A stretch of DNA of 64,000 bases from Acidobacteriota bacterium (GCA_019639195.1 JAHBSI010000001.1:62001-126000); one strand, 5' to 3'. Shown: positions 8,861 to 17,889, numbered from the stretch's first letter. Program-made: numbers and translations. The notes: generated by a model not told the origin, from the letters alone.

Positions 8861-9583
8861 TCACTTGCCCGGCGGTTTGCTTGGACGAAGATCTATCCTG
8901 CTCGGCAACGCCCTCGCGTCCATTCGGAAAAGATCGAGAACAACGTCGCCAATGTCTTCCGGCTGGAGCTGCCACGCTTTGTCATCCGACGGCGTATCGC
9001 CCCCGAAGAATGTATTCACGCTGCCCGGACAAATTGCTGTGACCTTGATGTTGTCACCGCGAACTTCCTGCATAAGAGCTTCAGTAAAGCCGTTGACCGC
9101 AAATTTTGACGCGTTGTATGGCGCCGCCTTCGGGTGAGCATATTGGCCCATCAGCGACGAGATATTGATGATGTACCCGCCGCCGCGTTGCTTCATCAGC
9201 GGGATCGCGTAATGACAGGCGTAGAACGTCCCGAAGAGGTTGGTCTCGACCGTCTGACGAAAGATCTCACCGCTTGTCTCCTCAACCGTCGTGCCGTTAA
9301 ACCCAACGCCTGCACTGTTTACGACAATATCGACGCCGCCAAAAACGCGAACGGCCTGTTCGAGCATTTGCCGAACCTGATCTTCGCTTCTAACGTCGCA
9401 GGGTTCGCCTGCCGCCTCGCCATCCTCGGACAAACTCGCGACCGCCGCCCGCACATCGTTCTTTGATCGGCCGCATACAAAGACCTTTGCACCTGCCTTT
9501 ACAAGTGCGCAGGCAATGCCGAGCCCGATGCCCTTTGTCCCGCCGGTGATCACGGCAACTTTTCCCGCAAGATCGAACCCCAT
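8861..9583 (-). CDS. SDR family oxidoreductase
   Basis: This is a 240-residue classical short-chain dehydrogenase/reductase. The cofactor motif TGGTKGIGLG lies near residue 13, the NSAG motif near residue 88, the catalytic Ser in INISSLMG near 140 and the catalytic Tyr-Lys pair in YNASK near 155. An Arg in VCGRSKND after the second beta strand points to NADP(H) as cofactor. The substrate is unknown; FabG-like carbonyl reductases are the nearest group. It begins 2 nt after the gatB stop codon, so it is the last gene of a secreted protein-gatB-SDR transcript. Confidence 0.9.
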   Translation of the reverse strand: MGFDLAGKVAVITGGTKGIGLGIACALVKAGAKVFVCGRSKNDVRAAVASLSEDGEAAGEPCDVRSEDQVRQMLEQAVRVFGGVDIVVNSAGVGFNGTTVEETSGEIFRQTVETNLFGTFYACHYAIPLMKQRGGGYIINISSLMGQYAHPKAAPYNASKFAVNGFTEALMQEVRGDNIKVTAICPGSVNTFFGGDTPSDDKAWQLQPEDIGDVVLDLFRMDARALPSRIDLRPSKPPGK

Positions 9584-9585
9584 TT

Positions 9586-11064
9586 CTAATTGCCCTTTAG
9601 CTTCTCACGAAGCAGATCGTTCACTATTTGCGGGTTCGCCTTTCCGCCCGACGCCTTCATCACTTGCCCGACAAAAAATCCGAATAACGCTTCTTTCCCG
9701 CCTCGATATGCCTCGACCTGTTTGGGGTTGTCGGCGATCGCTGCATCAACAAAGCCCTCGATTGCCGAGCTGTCCGAAACCTGTTCGAAGCCGCGTTCAG
9801 AGATCACTTCGCCGGGAGCTTTTCCGGTCGCAAACATCTCAGAAAGGACTTCCTTCGCTTGATTATTGTTTATCTTGCCCGCATCAAGCGTAATGATCAG
9901 TTCCGCAAGGTCCTCCGGCGAAACAAGGGCGTCGGCGATCTCTTTTCCGGATGCATTCAGCTCTCGCGTAAGTTCACCAAGGATCCAGTTCGCGGATGTT
10001 CGCGGATTTGCCGAAACACGCGAGACCGTCTCAAAATATTCTGCCAACGCTTTGTCGCTCGTAAGCTGAACAGCGTCCGGAAAACTGAGTTGATAAACTT
10101 CGATAAAGCGGTCACGCATCGCGTCCGGCATCTCCGGCATCTCTTTTTTAATGCCTTCGATGAAGGACGCAGAGAGTTTGAGCGGCTGAAGGTCCGGTTC
10201 GGGAAAATACCGATAATCGTGAGCATCTTCTTTCGAACGCATCACTCGCGTTTCGCCGTTCTTCTCGTCCCAGAGTCGCGTTTCCTGACGCACTTCCTCG
10301 CCCGCCTCGTGTGCCTTGATCTGACGCTCGATCTCAAATTCGATCGCCTTCTGCATAAAGCGTACGGAATTTAGATTCTTGAGTTCGACCTTGTTGTTGA
10401 AAGTCGTTTCGCCGACGCGCCGAACCGAAACGTTCGCTTCGCAGCGTAAGTTACCTTTCTCCATATCGGCATCGCTTGCTTCGACCCATTGCAATGCCCT
10501 GCGAACATGATTCACGTAATCATACGCCTGCCACGAAGAACGAAAATCCGGCGCCGTCACGATCTCGCCCAGCGGTGTGCCGGCACGATTGAGATCAACG
10601 TACGAAAATTTATCCGTATCCGGTAAACCTTCGTGCACATTCTTGCCCGCATCTTCCTCGAGGTGCATACGCTCGATGCGGATCGTCATCGGCTGCCAAT
10701 CGCTTGCGCGTCCGTGCTCGTCGCGTTCTGAGGTAAGGATCGTAAGCTCGCCGTTCGCCGAAAAAGGTTTGTCGTACTGTGATATCTGATAGCCTTTCGG
10801 CAGATCGGGATAAAAGTAATTCTTCCGCGAAAAAACGCTCGTCTCCTGCAGTTCGAGCCCGAGCGCTATCGCCGCCCTTGCGCCCAGGTCGACAACGTGT
10901 GCGTTCAGCACCGGCAACGCACCCGGCAGGCCCAGACAAACAGGACAAGTGTTCGAATTCGGCTCACCGCCTGTCTCAACGCGGCAGCCGCAAAAGATCT
11001 TCGTCTCGGTCGCAAGCTGCGCGTGAATTTCCATGCCGATAACGGCTTCCCAACCTTCTTTCAT
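9586..11064 (-). CDS. gatB: Aspartyl/glutamyl-tRNA amidotransferase subunit B
   Basis: GatB is the kinase and tRNA-binding subunit of the GatCAB amidotransferase, which converts misacylated Glu-tRNA(Gln) or Asp-tRNA(Asn) into the correct Gln or Asn form in the cytoplasm. The 492-residue length fits. Diagnostic segments include VIGMEIHAQLATETKIFCGC at the N-terminus, YFYPDLPKGYQISQYDKP, the cradle domain with RCEANVSVR, and the C-terminal YqeY-like helical domain ending IVNDLLREKLKGN. Its presence implies indirect synthesis of Gln- or Asn-tRNA. gatA and gatC are not in the window. It is preceded by a small secreted protein (12-nt gap) and followed by the SDR gene. Confidence 0.97.
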   Translation of the reverse strand: MKEGWEAVIGMEIHAQLATETKIFCGCRVETGGEPNSNTCPVCLGLPGALPVLNAHVVDLGARAAIALGLELQETSVFSRKNYFYPDLPKGYQISQYDKPFSANGELTILTSERDEHGRASDWQPMTIRIERMHLEEDAGKNVHEGLPDTDKFSYVDLNRAGTPLGEIVTAPDFRSSWQAYDYVNHVRRALQWVEASDADMEKGNLRCEANVSVRRVGETTFNNKVELKNLNSVRFMQKAIEFEIERQIKAHEAGEEVRQETRLWDEKNGETRVMRSKEDAHDYRYFPEPDLQPLKLSASFIEGIKKEMPEMPDAMRDRFIEVYQLSFPDAVQLTSDKALAEYFETVSRVSANPRTSANWILGELTRELNASGKEIADALVSPEDLAELIITLDAGKINNNQAKEVLSEMFATGKAPGEVISERGFEQVSDSSAIEGFVDAAIADNPKQVEAYRGGKEALFGFFVGQVMKASGGKANPQIVNDLLREKLKGN

Positions 11065-11076
11065 AATCGATTTTCG

Positions 11077-11589
11077 TTAATGCCGAGGCCTTGGTGTCAC
11101 AAAAAGCGGGCGTGGCCGCGTCGAAGTTCCGGTCGTCCAAAAATTGCCGCCCGCAAAATAACCCGGTTGTTGATACGTGCGGCGGACGTTGTTGAAATGC
11201 CAGCGGTTGCCGTAATAGACGTAGCCGTAATAAAGCCCCGTCGACTGCGGAAGATAAACGACACTGCCCTCACGCAGCTGAGCTTGTCCGCGATAGTACG
11301 CGGCCCATGCCTCGGACGCGGCAGCCGCCTGTTCCTGACTGACCCGCTCGGCTCTTAGCTTTTGCGAAAGTGCGGTCAAAGCTTCGGCATCAGCCGCATC
11401 GCTCTTTGCACGCTCCTCGGGCGAACGAAAGCCGAGCCTCGCATAGTTCTCACGTAGATCTTTTTCGGCCGCGACCCGTGCGTCCTTATATTTCTCAAGG
11501 TCGGAGTTTGTGATCGTGTGGCGTGTCTGTGCGGAGATCGAGATCGAAGAGATCGCCAGGATCAGGCCAACAAATATCGCACCTTTCAT
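11077..11589 (-). CDS. Small secreted protein of unknown function
   Basis: This 170-residue protein has a clear N-terminal signal peptide (MKGAIFVGLILAISSISISA, cleavage predicted before QTRH). The mature part is a charged helical stretch (residues ~28-95, rich in Ala, Glu, Arg and Lys), followed by a Tyr/Gly-rich segment (LYYGYVYYGNRWHFNNV) and a basic Pro/Arg tail. I recognise no family. It is likely periplasmic or outer-membrane associated. It lies first in a three-gene unit with gatB and the SDR gene, and this arrangement gives no functional clue. Confidence 0.65.
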   Translation of the reverse strand: MKGAIFVGLILAISSISISAQTRHTITNSDLEKYKDARVAAEKDLRENYARLGFRSPEERAKSDAADAEALTALSQKLRAERVSQEQAAAASEAWAAYYRGQAQLREGSVVYLPQSTGLYYGYVYYGNRWHFNNVRRTYQQPGYFAGGNFWTTGTSTRPRPLFVTPRPRH

Positions 11590-11664
11590 AAAGCTGTGCC
11601 TCGTAAGGCTATTTTACCACAGCTCGACGGTGTTCAAATGCGGCCTGATCCGGCGGTTTTATGG

Positions 11665-14040
11665 CTAAAAGCCGAACGTCAGGCCGACCCTCGCGGTCCT
11701 TGATGACGTGCGGAAGCCGTTCTCGAAATACTCGTTATCAAAAACGTTCTCGATCGTGCCGTAAAGCCGCAATTTCATCGCGTCTTCACGGTGCAGTTTG
11801 AACGTGTAACCTGCCGTCAGGTCGCCCTTGCGATTGCCGCGAAAGCGATAAACGTAGGTCGAGAATGTCGAGTTGCTGAAGATCGGCGCAAGATAATCGC
11901 TCGTCGCAAGAAGGTCGAAATTCACCCAGAAGCGGCCGAAATTCTGCGTCGCGACCAGCGTGAATTGATGCCTCGGCACGCCGAATGTCCGAAGAATGCC
12001 GCTGCCGGCGACCGGCGAGATGCGATTGCGGCTGTTCGTGAACGTATATGAGGCGAACAGGTTGGTCGATCGCGTCGGCCTCGCCGTTGCACTGCCCTCA
12101 AAACCGGACGAGCGGCCGCCTTTTTGGTTCTCATAACCGCCAAACGGCCTCGGCGTTGTGCCAATATCCGGAACAACATTGCCAAATCCGATGATGTCCG
12201 TCAGCCGCGTCCAGAAATACGATGCCGAAAGCTTCAGCCTGTCACGAAACGCATTCTGATCGATGCCGAGGTCGAATGCGATCGACCTTTCGGCCTTCAA
12301 CGCGGGATCGCCCAATGCTACAAACGACGGGCTCGGCCAGGTCGAATAGAACGTCCCGAAGCGTTCATACAACGACGGAACGCGATAGCCGTTGCCGACG
12401 TGTGCACGAAGCTTTGTCTGGGTGGCGGCAAAGTAATACGAGATCGCACCATCGAGAATGAATGCTCCATCGGGCGATGCAAACTGAGCACCTTGATAGG
12501 GTGAACCCGTCAGGCTGAACGCCGGCTGACCGAGCCGGTACCTCTGATAACGAACACCGCCGGAGAGCTGCAGATTACGATCAAACGGCTGCGAAAGGAA
12601 CTGCAGAAAGGCCGTGTCGCTCGATTGAGTCACGCGCGTAAAGAAATCGGTCACTCCCGAAGGCGTCAGGCCTTCGTTGCCGAAACGCTCGCGTTCGAAT
12701 TCGTAACCGCCTGTGATGGTGTTCGAACTGTTCGGGGCCCATGTGAGTTTCGCATTCACGGTATCGATCCGACCATCAAAAAGGCTCGTCGAGGCGCTCT
12801 GAAACCCCACGCCTAGCGGTCCGTTATCATTGCGCCGCCGCGTATCGACGACGTGATAGTAGCCCGATAGGATCACCTGCTTGCCGATCTGCTGCGAAGC
12901 GTTAATGTGGCCCGAGAAGAATTTTGAGCGTTGAAGCGCGTCCGGATCATCCTCGTCGGGCGTGAAATTCACAAAAGGGTCGGCATCGATAATGGTGCTG
13001 TTCGACGCCGGCAATGTTCCGAAAGTATCCGGGCTGCTGTTTAGACGAACTTTCGCATTCGAATAGAAAAACGCTCCTGAGATCGTCGTCCACTTTGTCG
13101 GATGCAGATCGCTCCGGAGCTGGAAGTTCGTATTGTCGGCATTATCGTCACCGTCGATACCTTTCGTATATGCCGTTCGCGAAACTCCGCCGCCAATGCC
13201 CCATTTGCCGTTCCGGCTGCCGTGCGAGAGCGTTCCGCGAAATCGGCCGAAACCCATTCCGCCAAAGTTTCCGCCGATCTGGCCATGCGTTCCTTTTCGA
13301 GCGGAAGGAGTTTCAAAACTTACGACACCGCCGATAGCGTTCGTTCCGTAGAGCGACGATCCCGAACCCCGAAGCACCTCAACGCGGCTGACGCTCGTCA
13401 GCGTTAGGTCGCTCAAAAACGGCGTCGCATCGCCGGAGATCGACGAAGGGTCGCGAAACCTCATGCCGTCGATCAGCACCGCCGTGTCCTGATTTCGCAG
13501 GCCGCGTGCCTTTATCGAAGCCGTACGCCCAAAACCGCCAAGCTGTTGAATTCTCAGCCCGGGGATCGACCGCAAACTATCGACAAGCGTAAAATCCGCA
13601 CGATCGCGCATCTCCTGCCCGCCGATCACGTCCACGCTTTTCGACACGTTCTCAACCGGCTGCGCCGTATCGGCGGCGACCGTCACGGTCTCGCTTATGC
13701 TTGCGATCGGCAGCTCGACCGTCACGTCGGCATTGCCGTTTGCTGAAACGACGATCGTCTCGTCCGTCGCGCTTCGAACGCAGAGATCGCACACGGCCTC
13801 GATGCTGTATCGACCCGCGGGAAGATCAGCAAAGGTAAATTGTCCGCTCGCATCCGAGGTCGTCTCGCGGGTTGTGCCGTTGCCGTCAAGCGAAGTAAGT
13901 TGGACCTTGACGCCGTCGGTCTTCGCTGCTGCATTTGTTGTTCTGGGGAGCGTGAGTTTGCCGTTGATGCGGCCCGTCTGTTGAGCCGAGACAGAGACCG
14001 TCGCAGCAATTAGTAAAAAGATAAGGCAATAGAGTTTCAT
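11665..14040 (-). CDS. btuB: TonB-dependent outer-membrane receptor, probably for cobalamin
   Basis: This is an outer-membrane TonB-dependent receptor of 791 residues from the preferred ATG at 14040. That ATG follows a GGAGG Shine-Dalgarno site and opens a good signal peptide (MKLYCLIFLLIAATVSVSA). The frame also extends to a TTG at 14079, but this lies inside the riboswitch. The mature protein starts with a carboxypeptidase-regulatory-like Ig domain (residues ~20-105), then a plug domain (~125-240, with LRSIPGLRIQ and DGMRFRDP), then a beta-barrel ending in the aromatic residue of VGLTFGF. TonB receptors carry many ligands; cobalamin is assigned here because a cobalamin riboswitch directly precedes the gene and a BtuFCD-type ABC importer follows on the same strand. 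Confidence 0.85.
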   Translation of the reverse strand: MKLYCLIFLLIAATVSVSAQQTGRINGKLTLPRTTNAAAKTDGVKVQLTSLDGNGTTRETTSDASGQFTFADLPAGRYSIEAVCDLCVRSATDETIVVSANGNADVTVELPIASISETVTVAADTAQPVENVSKSVDVIGGQEMRDRADFTLVDSLRSIPGLRIQQLGGFGRTASIKARGLRNQDTAVLIDGMRFRDPSSISGDATPFLSDLTLTSVSRVEVLRGSGSSLYGTNAIGGVVSFETPSARKGTHGQIGGNFGGMGFGRFRGTLSHGSRNGKWGIGGGVSRTAYTKGIDGDDNADNTNFQLRSDLHPTKWTTISGAFFYSNAKVRLNSSPDTFGTLPASNSTIIDADPFVNFTPDEDDPDALQRSKFFSGHINASQQIGKQVILSGYYHVVDTRRRNDNGPLGVGFQSASTSLFDGRIDTVNAKLTWAPNSSNTITGGYEFERERFGNEGLTPSGVTDFFTRVTQSSDTAFLQFLSQPFDRNLQLSGGVRYQRYRLGQPAFSLTGSPYQGAQFASPDGAFILDGAISYYFAATQTKLRAHVGNGYRVPSLYERFGTFYSTWPSPSFVALGDPALKAERSIAFDLGIDQNAFRDRLKLSASYFWTRLTDIIGFGNVVPDIGTTPRPFGGYENQKGGRSSGFEGSATARPTRSTNLFASYTFTNSRNRISPVAGSGILRTFGVPRHQFTLVATQNFGRFWVNFDLLATSDYLAPIFSNSTFSTYVYRFRGNRKGDLTAGYTFKLHREDAMKLRLYGTIENVFDNEYFENGFRTSSRTARVGLTFGF

Positions 14041-14041
14041 T

Positions 14042-14180
14042 TTTCCTCCGACCTTGCATCCACGCAAGGAGTCGTCCAAGTTGCCAAAGCCGCAGCGACG
14101 AAAGTTCCCGGCTTTAACGGTTGCGTGGGCAGCGTCGGGTTCACACCGATCTTCCTTTCATTCTGGCGGCCAAACGATAG
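14042..14180 (-). ncRNA. Cobalamin riboswitch upstream of btuB
   Basis: Read on the minus strand, this leader has the conserved core of a cobalamin riboswitch: GGAAGATCGGTGTGAACCCG, then CGCTGCCCACGCAACCGT. A 3' hairpin CCTTGC-GTGGAT-GCAAGG lies just before the GGAGG site of btuB. Six bases of the upstream loop (CCACGC) are complementary to GCGTGG at the 3' hairpin, as expected for the L5-L13 kissing interaction that controls this riboswitch class. Because the 3' hairpin abuts the ribosome-binding site and there is no T-tract, control of translation initiation is more likely than termination. Bound cobalamin would reduce receptor synthesis. Exact ends are estimates. Confidence 0.85.
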
Positions 14181-14183
14181 TTA

Positions 14184-14954
14184 TCAATAAACTTGCGTCA
14201 CGCGGGCCTTCCCGCTTGACGGATTTGTGTCGAGGATCACCTCGACGCGAAAGATCTCGCGAATATTCGCGGCCGTTAAGACCTCTCTCGGCGCACCTTT
14301 GTGCACGATCCTGCCCGCGGCAAGCATCACGACCTCGTCGGCGAATTCCGCCGCAAGATTCAGATCGTGCGTGATGATCGCGGAGGCATATTGCTGCGTC
14401 GCACAACGCTCGACCACGAGTCGGAACATCAGCGTCTGATGCGCAAGATCGAGATTCGCCGTCGGCTCATCAAGCAGAAGAACGCGACCTTGTGCGGCGA
14501 GGGCACGCGCGAGCACGACACGCTGGCGCTCTCCGCCCGATAGGTTGTTCATCAGGCGATCTTTGAAATTCTCAAGCTCGCAAGCCGCAATGGCGCAAGT
14601 TGCGGCCTCGAGATCCTTCGCGTCCTCCCAGCCGAAAGAACTTCCGTAAGCGAATCTTCCCGTCAGCACGAACTCGCGGACCGTCACCGGAAACCTTGAT
14701 TCTGTCTCCTGCGCAACGACAGCGACGCGGCGTGCGATCTCTCCTCTTGAAAGCGAAGCAAGCGAGGTGCCGTCAAGCAAGACCTCGCCCGACGAGATCG
14801 GGACCGAACCGTTCAACGCCTTAAGAAGCGTCGTTTTTCCCGCACCGTTCGCGCCGACGATCGCCGTGATCTTGCCCGGCGATAGGCAGAGGCTCGCGTC
14901 GGAAAGAACTGTCCTTCCGCCGTATTGAACAGATATTTCGCGGGCCTCAAGCAT
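14184..14954 (-). CDS. btuD: Cobalamin ABC transporter ATP-binding protein
   Basis: This is the 256-residue ATPase subunit of a FecCDE/BtuCD-type importer on the inner face of the cytoplasmic membrane. Walker A is VGANGAGKTTLLKAL near residues 33-47, the ABC signature is LSGGERQRVVLARAL near 138, Walker B plus catalytic Glu is RVLLLDEPTANLDL near 160, and the switch His is in IITHDLNL. Its start overlaps the btuC stop by one base (TGATG), a sign of translational coupling. Iron-siderophore ATPases are very similar; the cobalamin assignment rests on the riboswitch upstream of btuF. Confidence 0.88.
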   Translation of the reverse strand: MLEAREISVQYGGRTVLSDASLCLSPGKITAIVGANGAGKTTLLKALNGSVPISSGEVLLDGTSLASLSRGEIARRVAVVAQETESRFPVTVREFVLTGRFAYGSSFGWEDAKDLEAATCAIAACELENFKDRLMNNLSGGERQRVVLARALAAQGRVLLLDEPTANLDLAHQTLMFRLVVERCATQQYASAIITHDLNLAAEFADEVVMLAAGRIVHKGAPREVLTAANIREIFRVEVILDTNPSSGKARVTQVY

Positions 14955-15904
14955 CAGTTCTTTCTCAGCAAGTAAATAAAAAGAGGAGCACCGAGCAATG
15001 CCGTTACGGCTCCGACCGGAAGCTCACGCGGGGCGATCGCAACCCTTGCGGCGAGATCCGCGAGCACGACGAATGCGGCACCGGCGATGGCCGACATCGG
15101 CACTACGATCCGATTGTCACTCCCGACCGCAAGCCGCAGGAGATGCGGCACTATCAGCCCGACATATCCGACCGAACCGCTCGCGGCGACGGCCGCACCG
15201 ACGACAAGGCTCGATGCTCCAAAGACGAGCAGCCGAACGCGTCCCACCTCGACGCCAAAATCCACTGCATCGCGTTCGCCAAGCATCATCAGATTTAACG
15301 CTCTTGATTGCGAAGCCAGGATCGCAGTCGCTATGACCGCAGCTCCAAAACTTAAATAGACGCCGCTCCAGGTTGCCTGCGAAAGGTCGCCGAGCAGCCA
15401 GAACGTAAAGCTCCTCAGGCGTGCCGCATCAAGCAGCGTCGTCAGCATTATGATCACGGATGAAAGGAACGTCGTGACGATCACGCCAGAAAGCACGAGA
15501 CGTTCGACATTCATCCCCGCACGCGTTTTCGCGAGGCTGTAAACAACGACGGATGCGATCGCGGCTCCGGCAAATGCAAACAACGGCCTCGCAAACACGT
15601 AATTCCCGAAAACCACGAACGCCAGCATCGTCCCCAATGCAGCTCCGTTCGAAACGCCCAGAAGATACGGTTCTGCCAGCGGATTCCGAAGCAAAGCCTG
15701 CAAACCCGCACCCGCAACAGCAAGGCTCGCACCGACGCACGCTCCGAGCAGAACACGCGGCATCCGAATATCGAAAAGTATCGCCCGCTCGCCGGCATCG
15801 TTCGAAAATGGCGATGCCCATTCCGCGCCAAAAAGAAGCGCCGCCGCAATCGCCGCCGCAAGCACGACAAGCAAAACAACTGCGATCTTTACGGCGCGCT
15901 TCAT
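14954..15904 (-). CDS. btuC: Cobalamin ABC transporter permease
   Basis: This is a 316-residue FecCD-family permease that forms the inner-membrane channel of the B12 importer. It has about nine or ten hydrophobic segments, the first at residues ~7-28. The FecCD landmarks DIRMPRVLLGACVGASLAVAG and NPLAEPYLLGVSNGAALG are present, as is GLIVPHLLRLAVGSDNR, which includes the coupling-helix region contacting the ATPase. The ATG at 15904 follows directly after the btuF stop with no gap, and the stop overlaps the btuD start by one base, so the three cytoplasmic and periplasmic importer genes are tightly coupled. Confidence 0.9.
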   Translation of the reverse strand: MKRAVKIAVVLLVVLAAAIAAALLFGAEWASPFSNDAGERAILFDIRMPRVLLGACVGASLAVAGAGLQALLRNPLAEPYLLGVSNGAALGTMLAFVVFGNYVFARPLFAFAGAAIASVVVYSLAKTRAGMNVERLVLSGVIVTTFLSSVIIMLTTLLDAARLRSFTFWLLGDLSQATWSGVYLSFGAAVIATAILASQSRALNLMMLGERDAVDFGVEVGRVRLLVFGASSLVVGAAVAASGSVGYVGLIVPHLLRLAVGSDNRIVVPMSAIAGAAFVVLADLAARVAIAPRELPVGAVTALLGAPLFIYLLRKN

Positions 15905-16834
15905 CTATTTCGCCTTGAACGCCTCCGGGTGAAGGTCGCGGGCCGTTATCTCGATCGCATCGACGATACGCGGGCCGGGACGCGACAGAAGATCGGCATT
16001 TACACGAAAGACCTGTCCGCTCTTGACCGCCTTTGAATTTGCGAATGCGGAGTTCGGCTCTTGATTTCCTTCCTGATCCGAGATCACGATGGCGTCCGGA
16101 TCGAGCTTTAACGCGGTCTCACGGCTTATTTTTGGATACGCGCCGGGAATCTCGCGGGTCACGGATTCGCCGCCCGCTATCTCCACAACTTCGTTTAGAT
16201 ATGCGTCGCTGCCTGCGGTAAACAGCGGCTCTTTTGATATTTGGACGAAAACACGCCGCTTCGGACGGCCCGTCACTTGTGCTTTGACCGCATCGATCCG
16301 CTGCCGCAATCCCGCGACCGTCTTCTCGGCCTCAGCCTTTGTGCCGAGAATGTCGCCGATCGTCAGCGCACTTTTGAGGACGTCCTCGACCGATCTCGCA
16401 TCAACCACATAAACGGCGATGTCGCGTTCTGCAAGCGTTCGCATGAACGCCTCTATCTGCGACGCGGTCGAGACGAAAACGACGTCCGGCTTCAGCGCAA
16501 TGATCGCCTCCATATTCGGCGTCATCGTATCGCCGATCTTCTGAACGGACTTTGCCGCCTCGGGAAAATCACAATACGTCGTGTCACCGACCAATTTGTC
16601 GCCGCCGCCGACGGCATAGATGATCTCAGTGAGATTCGGAGCAAGGCTAACGACGCGTTTTACTTCGCTTGGCAGTGAAACATCGCGTTCGAGTGCGTCG
16701 CGGAAGACACGTGCGTCGGCCCGTTTATCAACCGCCGGTGTGGGATCGCAGGCTCCGGCGGCCAAAGACACAAGAGCCAGGGCAACAAGGACCAACCACT
16801 TAAATTCAAAAGACCGCACCTGCATTTTCCTCAT
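15905..16834 (-). CDS. btuF: Cobalamin ABC transporter substrate-binding lipoprotein
   Basis: This is a 309-residue periplasmic binding protein of the TroA/BtuF class. The N-terminus has a basic region and a hydrophobic core ending in LAAGAC, which fits a lipoprotein signal with the acylated Cys near residue 29. The mature part shows the two-lobe pattern of helical-backbone binding proteins: RVVSLAPNLTEIIYAVGGG, the segment IALKPDVVFVSTASQ, and GDILGTKAEAEKTVAGLRQR for the long linking helix. The ATG at 16834 is used; a second ATG at 16825 is possible. BtuF identity is inferred from the riboswitch directly upstream and from btuC and btuD downstream. Confidence 0.87.
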   Translation of the reverse strand: MRKMQVRSFEFKWLVLVALALVSLAAGACDPTPAVDKRADARVFRDALERDVSLPSEVKRVVSLAPNLTEIIYAVGGGDKLVGDTTYCDFPEAAKSVQKIGDTMTPNMEAIIALKPDVVFVSTASQIEAFMRTLAERDIAVYVVDARSVEDVLKSALTIGDILGTKAEAEKTVAGLRQRIDAVKAQVTGRPKRRVFVQISKEPLFTAGSDAYLNEVVEIAGGESVTREIPGAYPKISRETALKLDPDAIVISDQEGNQEPNSAFANSKAVKSGQVFRVNADLLSRPGPRIVDAIEITARDLHPEAFKAK

Positions 16835-16899
16835 CTTGAGCGTTCAAGCTCCAAGGAAACAGGGGCGGTCGTCGTGATCTAACCCGTGCTGGCCCTCGA

Positions 16900-17060
16900 T
16901 GCTTTTACGCGAAACATCCTATTGTAGGCAGCAGCTTGCAGGACAGGTGGCCCGACTTTTACGGTGACGCGATCGCGCAGGAGTTGCACCTGCTTTCCCT
17001 GTTCATTTGCAAGATGATGTGAATTATCAATCACCGGACGCATCCGGCAACCTTTGAGTG
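16900..17060 (-). ncRNA. Cobalamin riboswitch upstream of btuF
   Basis: On the minus strand the segment reads ACAGGGAAAGCAGGTGCAAC, then TCCTGC, a GCGATCGCGTCACCGT element in the place of the usual GCxxCCxCGCxACxGT, and a B12-box variant AGTCGGGCCACCTGTCC at about 16941-16957. Order and spacing match the cobalamin riboswitch consensus. The 5' arm with GGTTGCCGGATG lies near 17050. The expression platform should lie between 16835 and 16930. I see a CTTGA-ACGC-TCAAG hairpin directly before the btuF ATG but no T-tract, so translational control is again more likely. The element sits between mtgA and btuF and controls the btuFCD transcript independently of btuB. The ends are approximate. Confidence 0.82.
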
Positions 17061-17100
17061 TATAGCACGTTACGGCAAATCAACTAACGCCCTTCAGCGT

Positions 17101-17871
17101 TTATTTGTCTGAGTAGGCGAGCTTGATCGAGTTCATCCCACGCATGATCACGCGCTGTCGCCGGACGACACGCTTTCGATTTTTGGCGGGATTGAAGATA
17201 TTCAGCGGGCTCGGGATCATAGCGGCAAGGAACGCGGCCTCGTCACGGGTCAGATCGGACGCCGATTTCTTAAAATACGTCCGCGATGCCGCCTCCGCTC
17301 CGTAAACGCCGTCACCCCATTCGATCACGTTCAGATAGATCTCCAGTATTCGCTTCTTTGTGAGTTCCCGTTCGAGAAAGTACGTATAGACGGCCTCGCG
17401 GCCCTTTCTGAGGAAATTGCGGTCCTCGGAGAGGAAAAGATTCTTTGCAAGCTGCTGTGAGACGGTCGACGCACCTCGCTTAAAGCTCGGCATCGGCGGG
17501 ATCCAATCATTCGGATCGTAATCGCCCTCTTCGCGGGCCTCTTTTTCGCCCTCCTTTACGGCCTCGTCCCACGCCTTTTGAATCGCGTCCCAATCAAAGC
17601 CGTTATGCTGAAAGAATCTTGCGTCTTCGCCCGCAAGCACGGCCCGCTGCAGATTTGGGCTGATCTGGTCGATCGGCGTCCAGATCATAAATTTCTTTGG
17701 CTCGCGGCCCTCCGCACGGGCTTCTGAAAGACGGTATTCGATCAGCGAAGATGTGGTCGGGTTCTCGGTTCTGAGGCTTGATATCGAGGGAAACGTGATC
17801 ACCTCATAGGCGAGCCATAGAACGATCGCACCGGCGAAAATCAAAAATAAGAGCTTGATCCAATACCACAT
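17101..17871 (-). CDS. mtgA: Monofunctional peptidoglycan glycosyltransferase (GT51)
   Basis: This 256-residue protein polymerises lipid II into glycan strands at the outer face of the inner membrane. A signal-anchor helix covers residues ~4-24. The GT51 motifs are in order: the catalytic Glu in LAGEDARFFQHNGFDWDAI near 82, RGASTVSQQLAKNLFLS near 137, the second Glu in LERELTKKRILEIYLNVIEWG near 175, and YFKKSASDLTRDEAAFLAAMIPSP. There is no transpeptidase domain, so it is the monofunctional type. An acidic insertion of about 30 residues rich in Glu and Asp lies between the first two motifs. Its stop is near the riboswitch of the B12 importer, which belongs to the next transcript. Confidence 0.93.
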   Translation of the reverse strand: MWYWIKLLFLIFAGAIVLWLAYEVITFPSISSLRTENPTTSSLIEYRLSEARAEGREPKKFMIWTPIDQISPNLQRAVLAGEDARFFQHNGFDWDAIQKAWDEAVKEGEKEAREEGDYDPNDWIPPMPSFKRGASTVSQQLAKNLFLSEDRNFLRKGREAVYTYFLERELTKKRILEIYLNVIEWGDGVYGAEAASRTYFKKSASDLTRDEAAFLAAMIPSPLNIFNPAKNRKRVVRRQRVIMRGMNSIKLAYSDK

Positions 17872-17889
17872 CTTGTGCTTTCTTGCGAA

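Noticed and set aside
14184-16834. Iron-siderophore ABC importer (FecBCDE)
   Set aside because: The proteins alone would allow it, but the cobalamin riboswitches before btuB and btuF favour vitamin B12.
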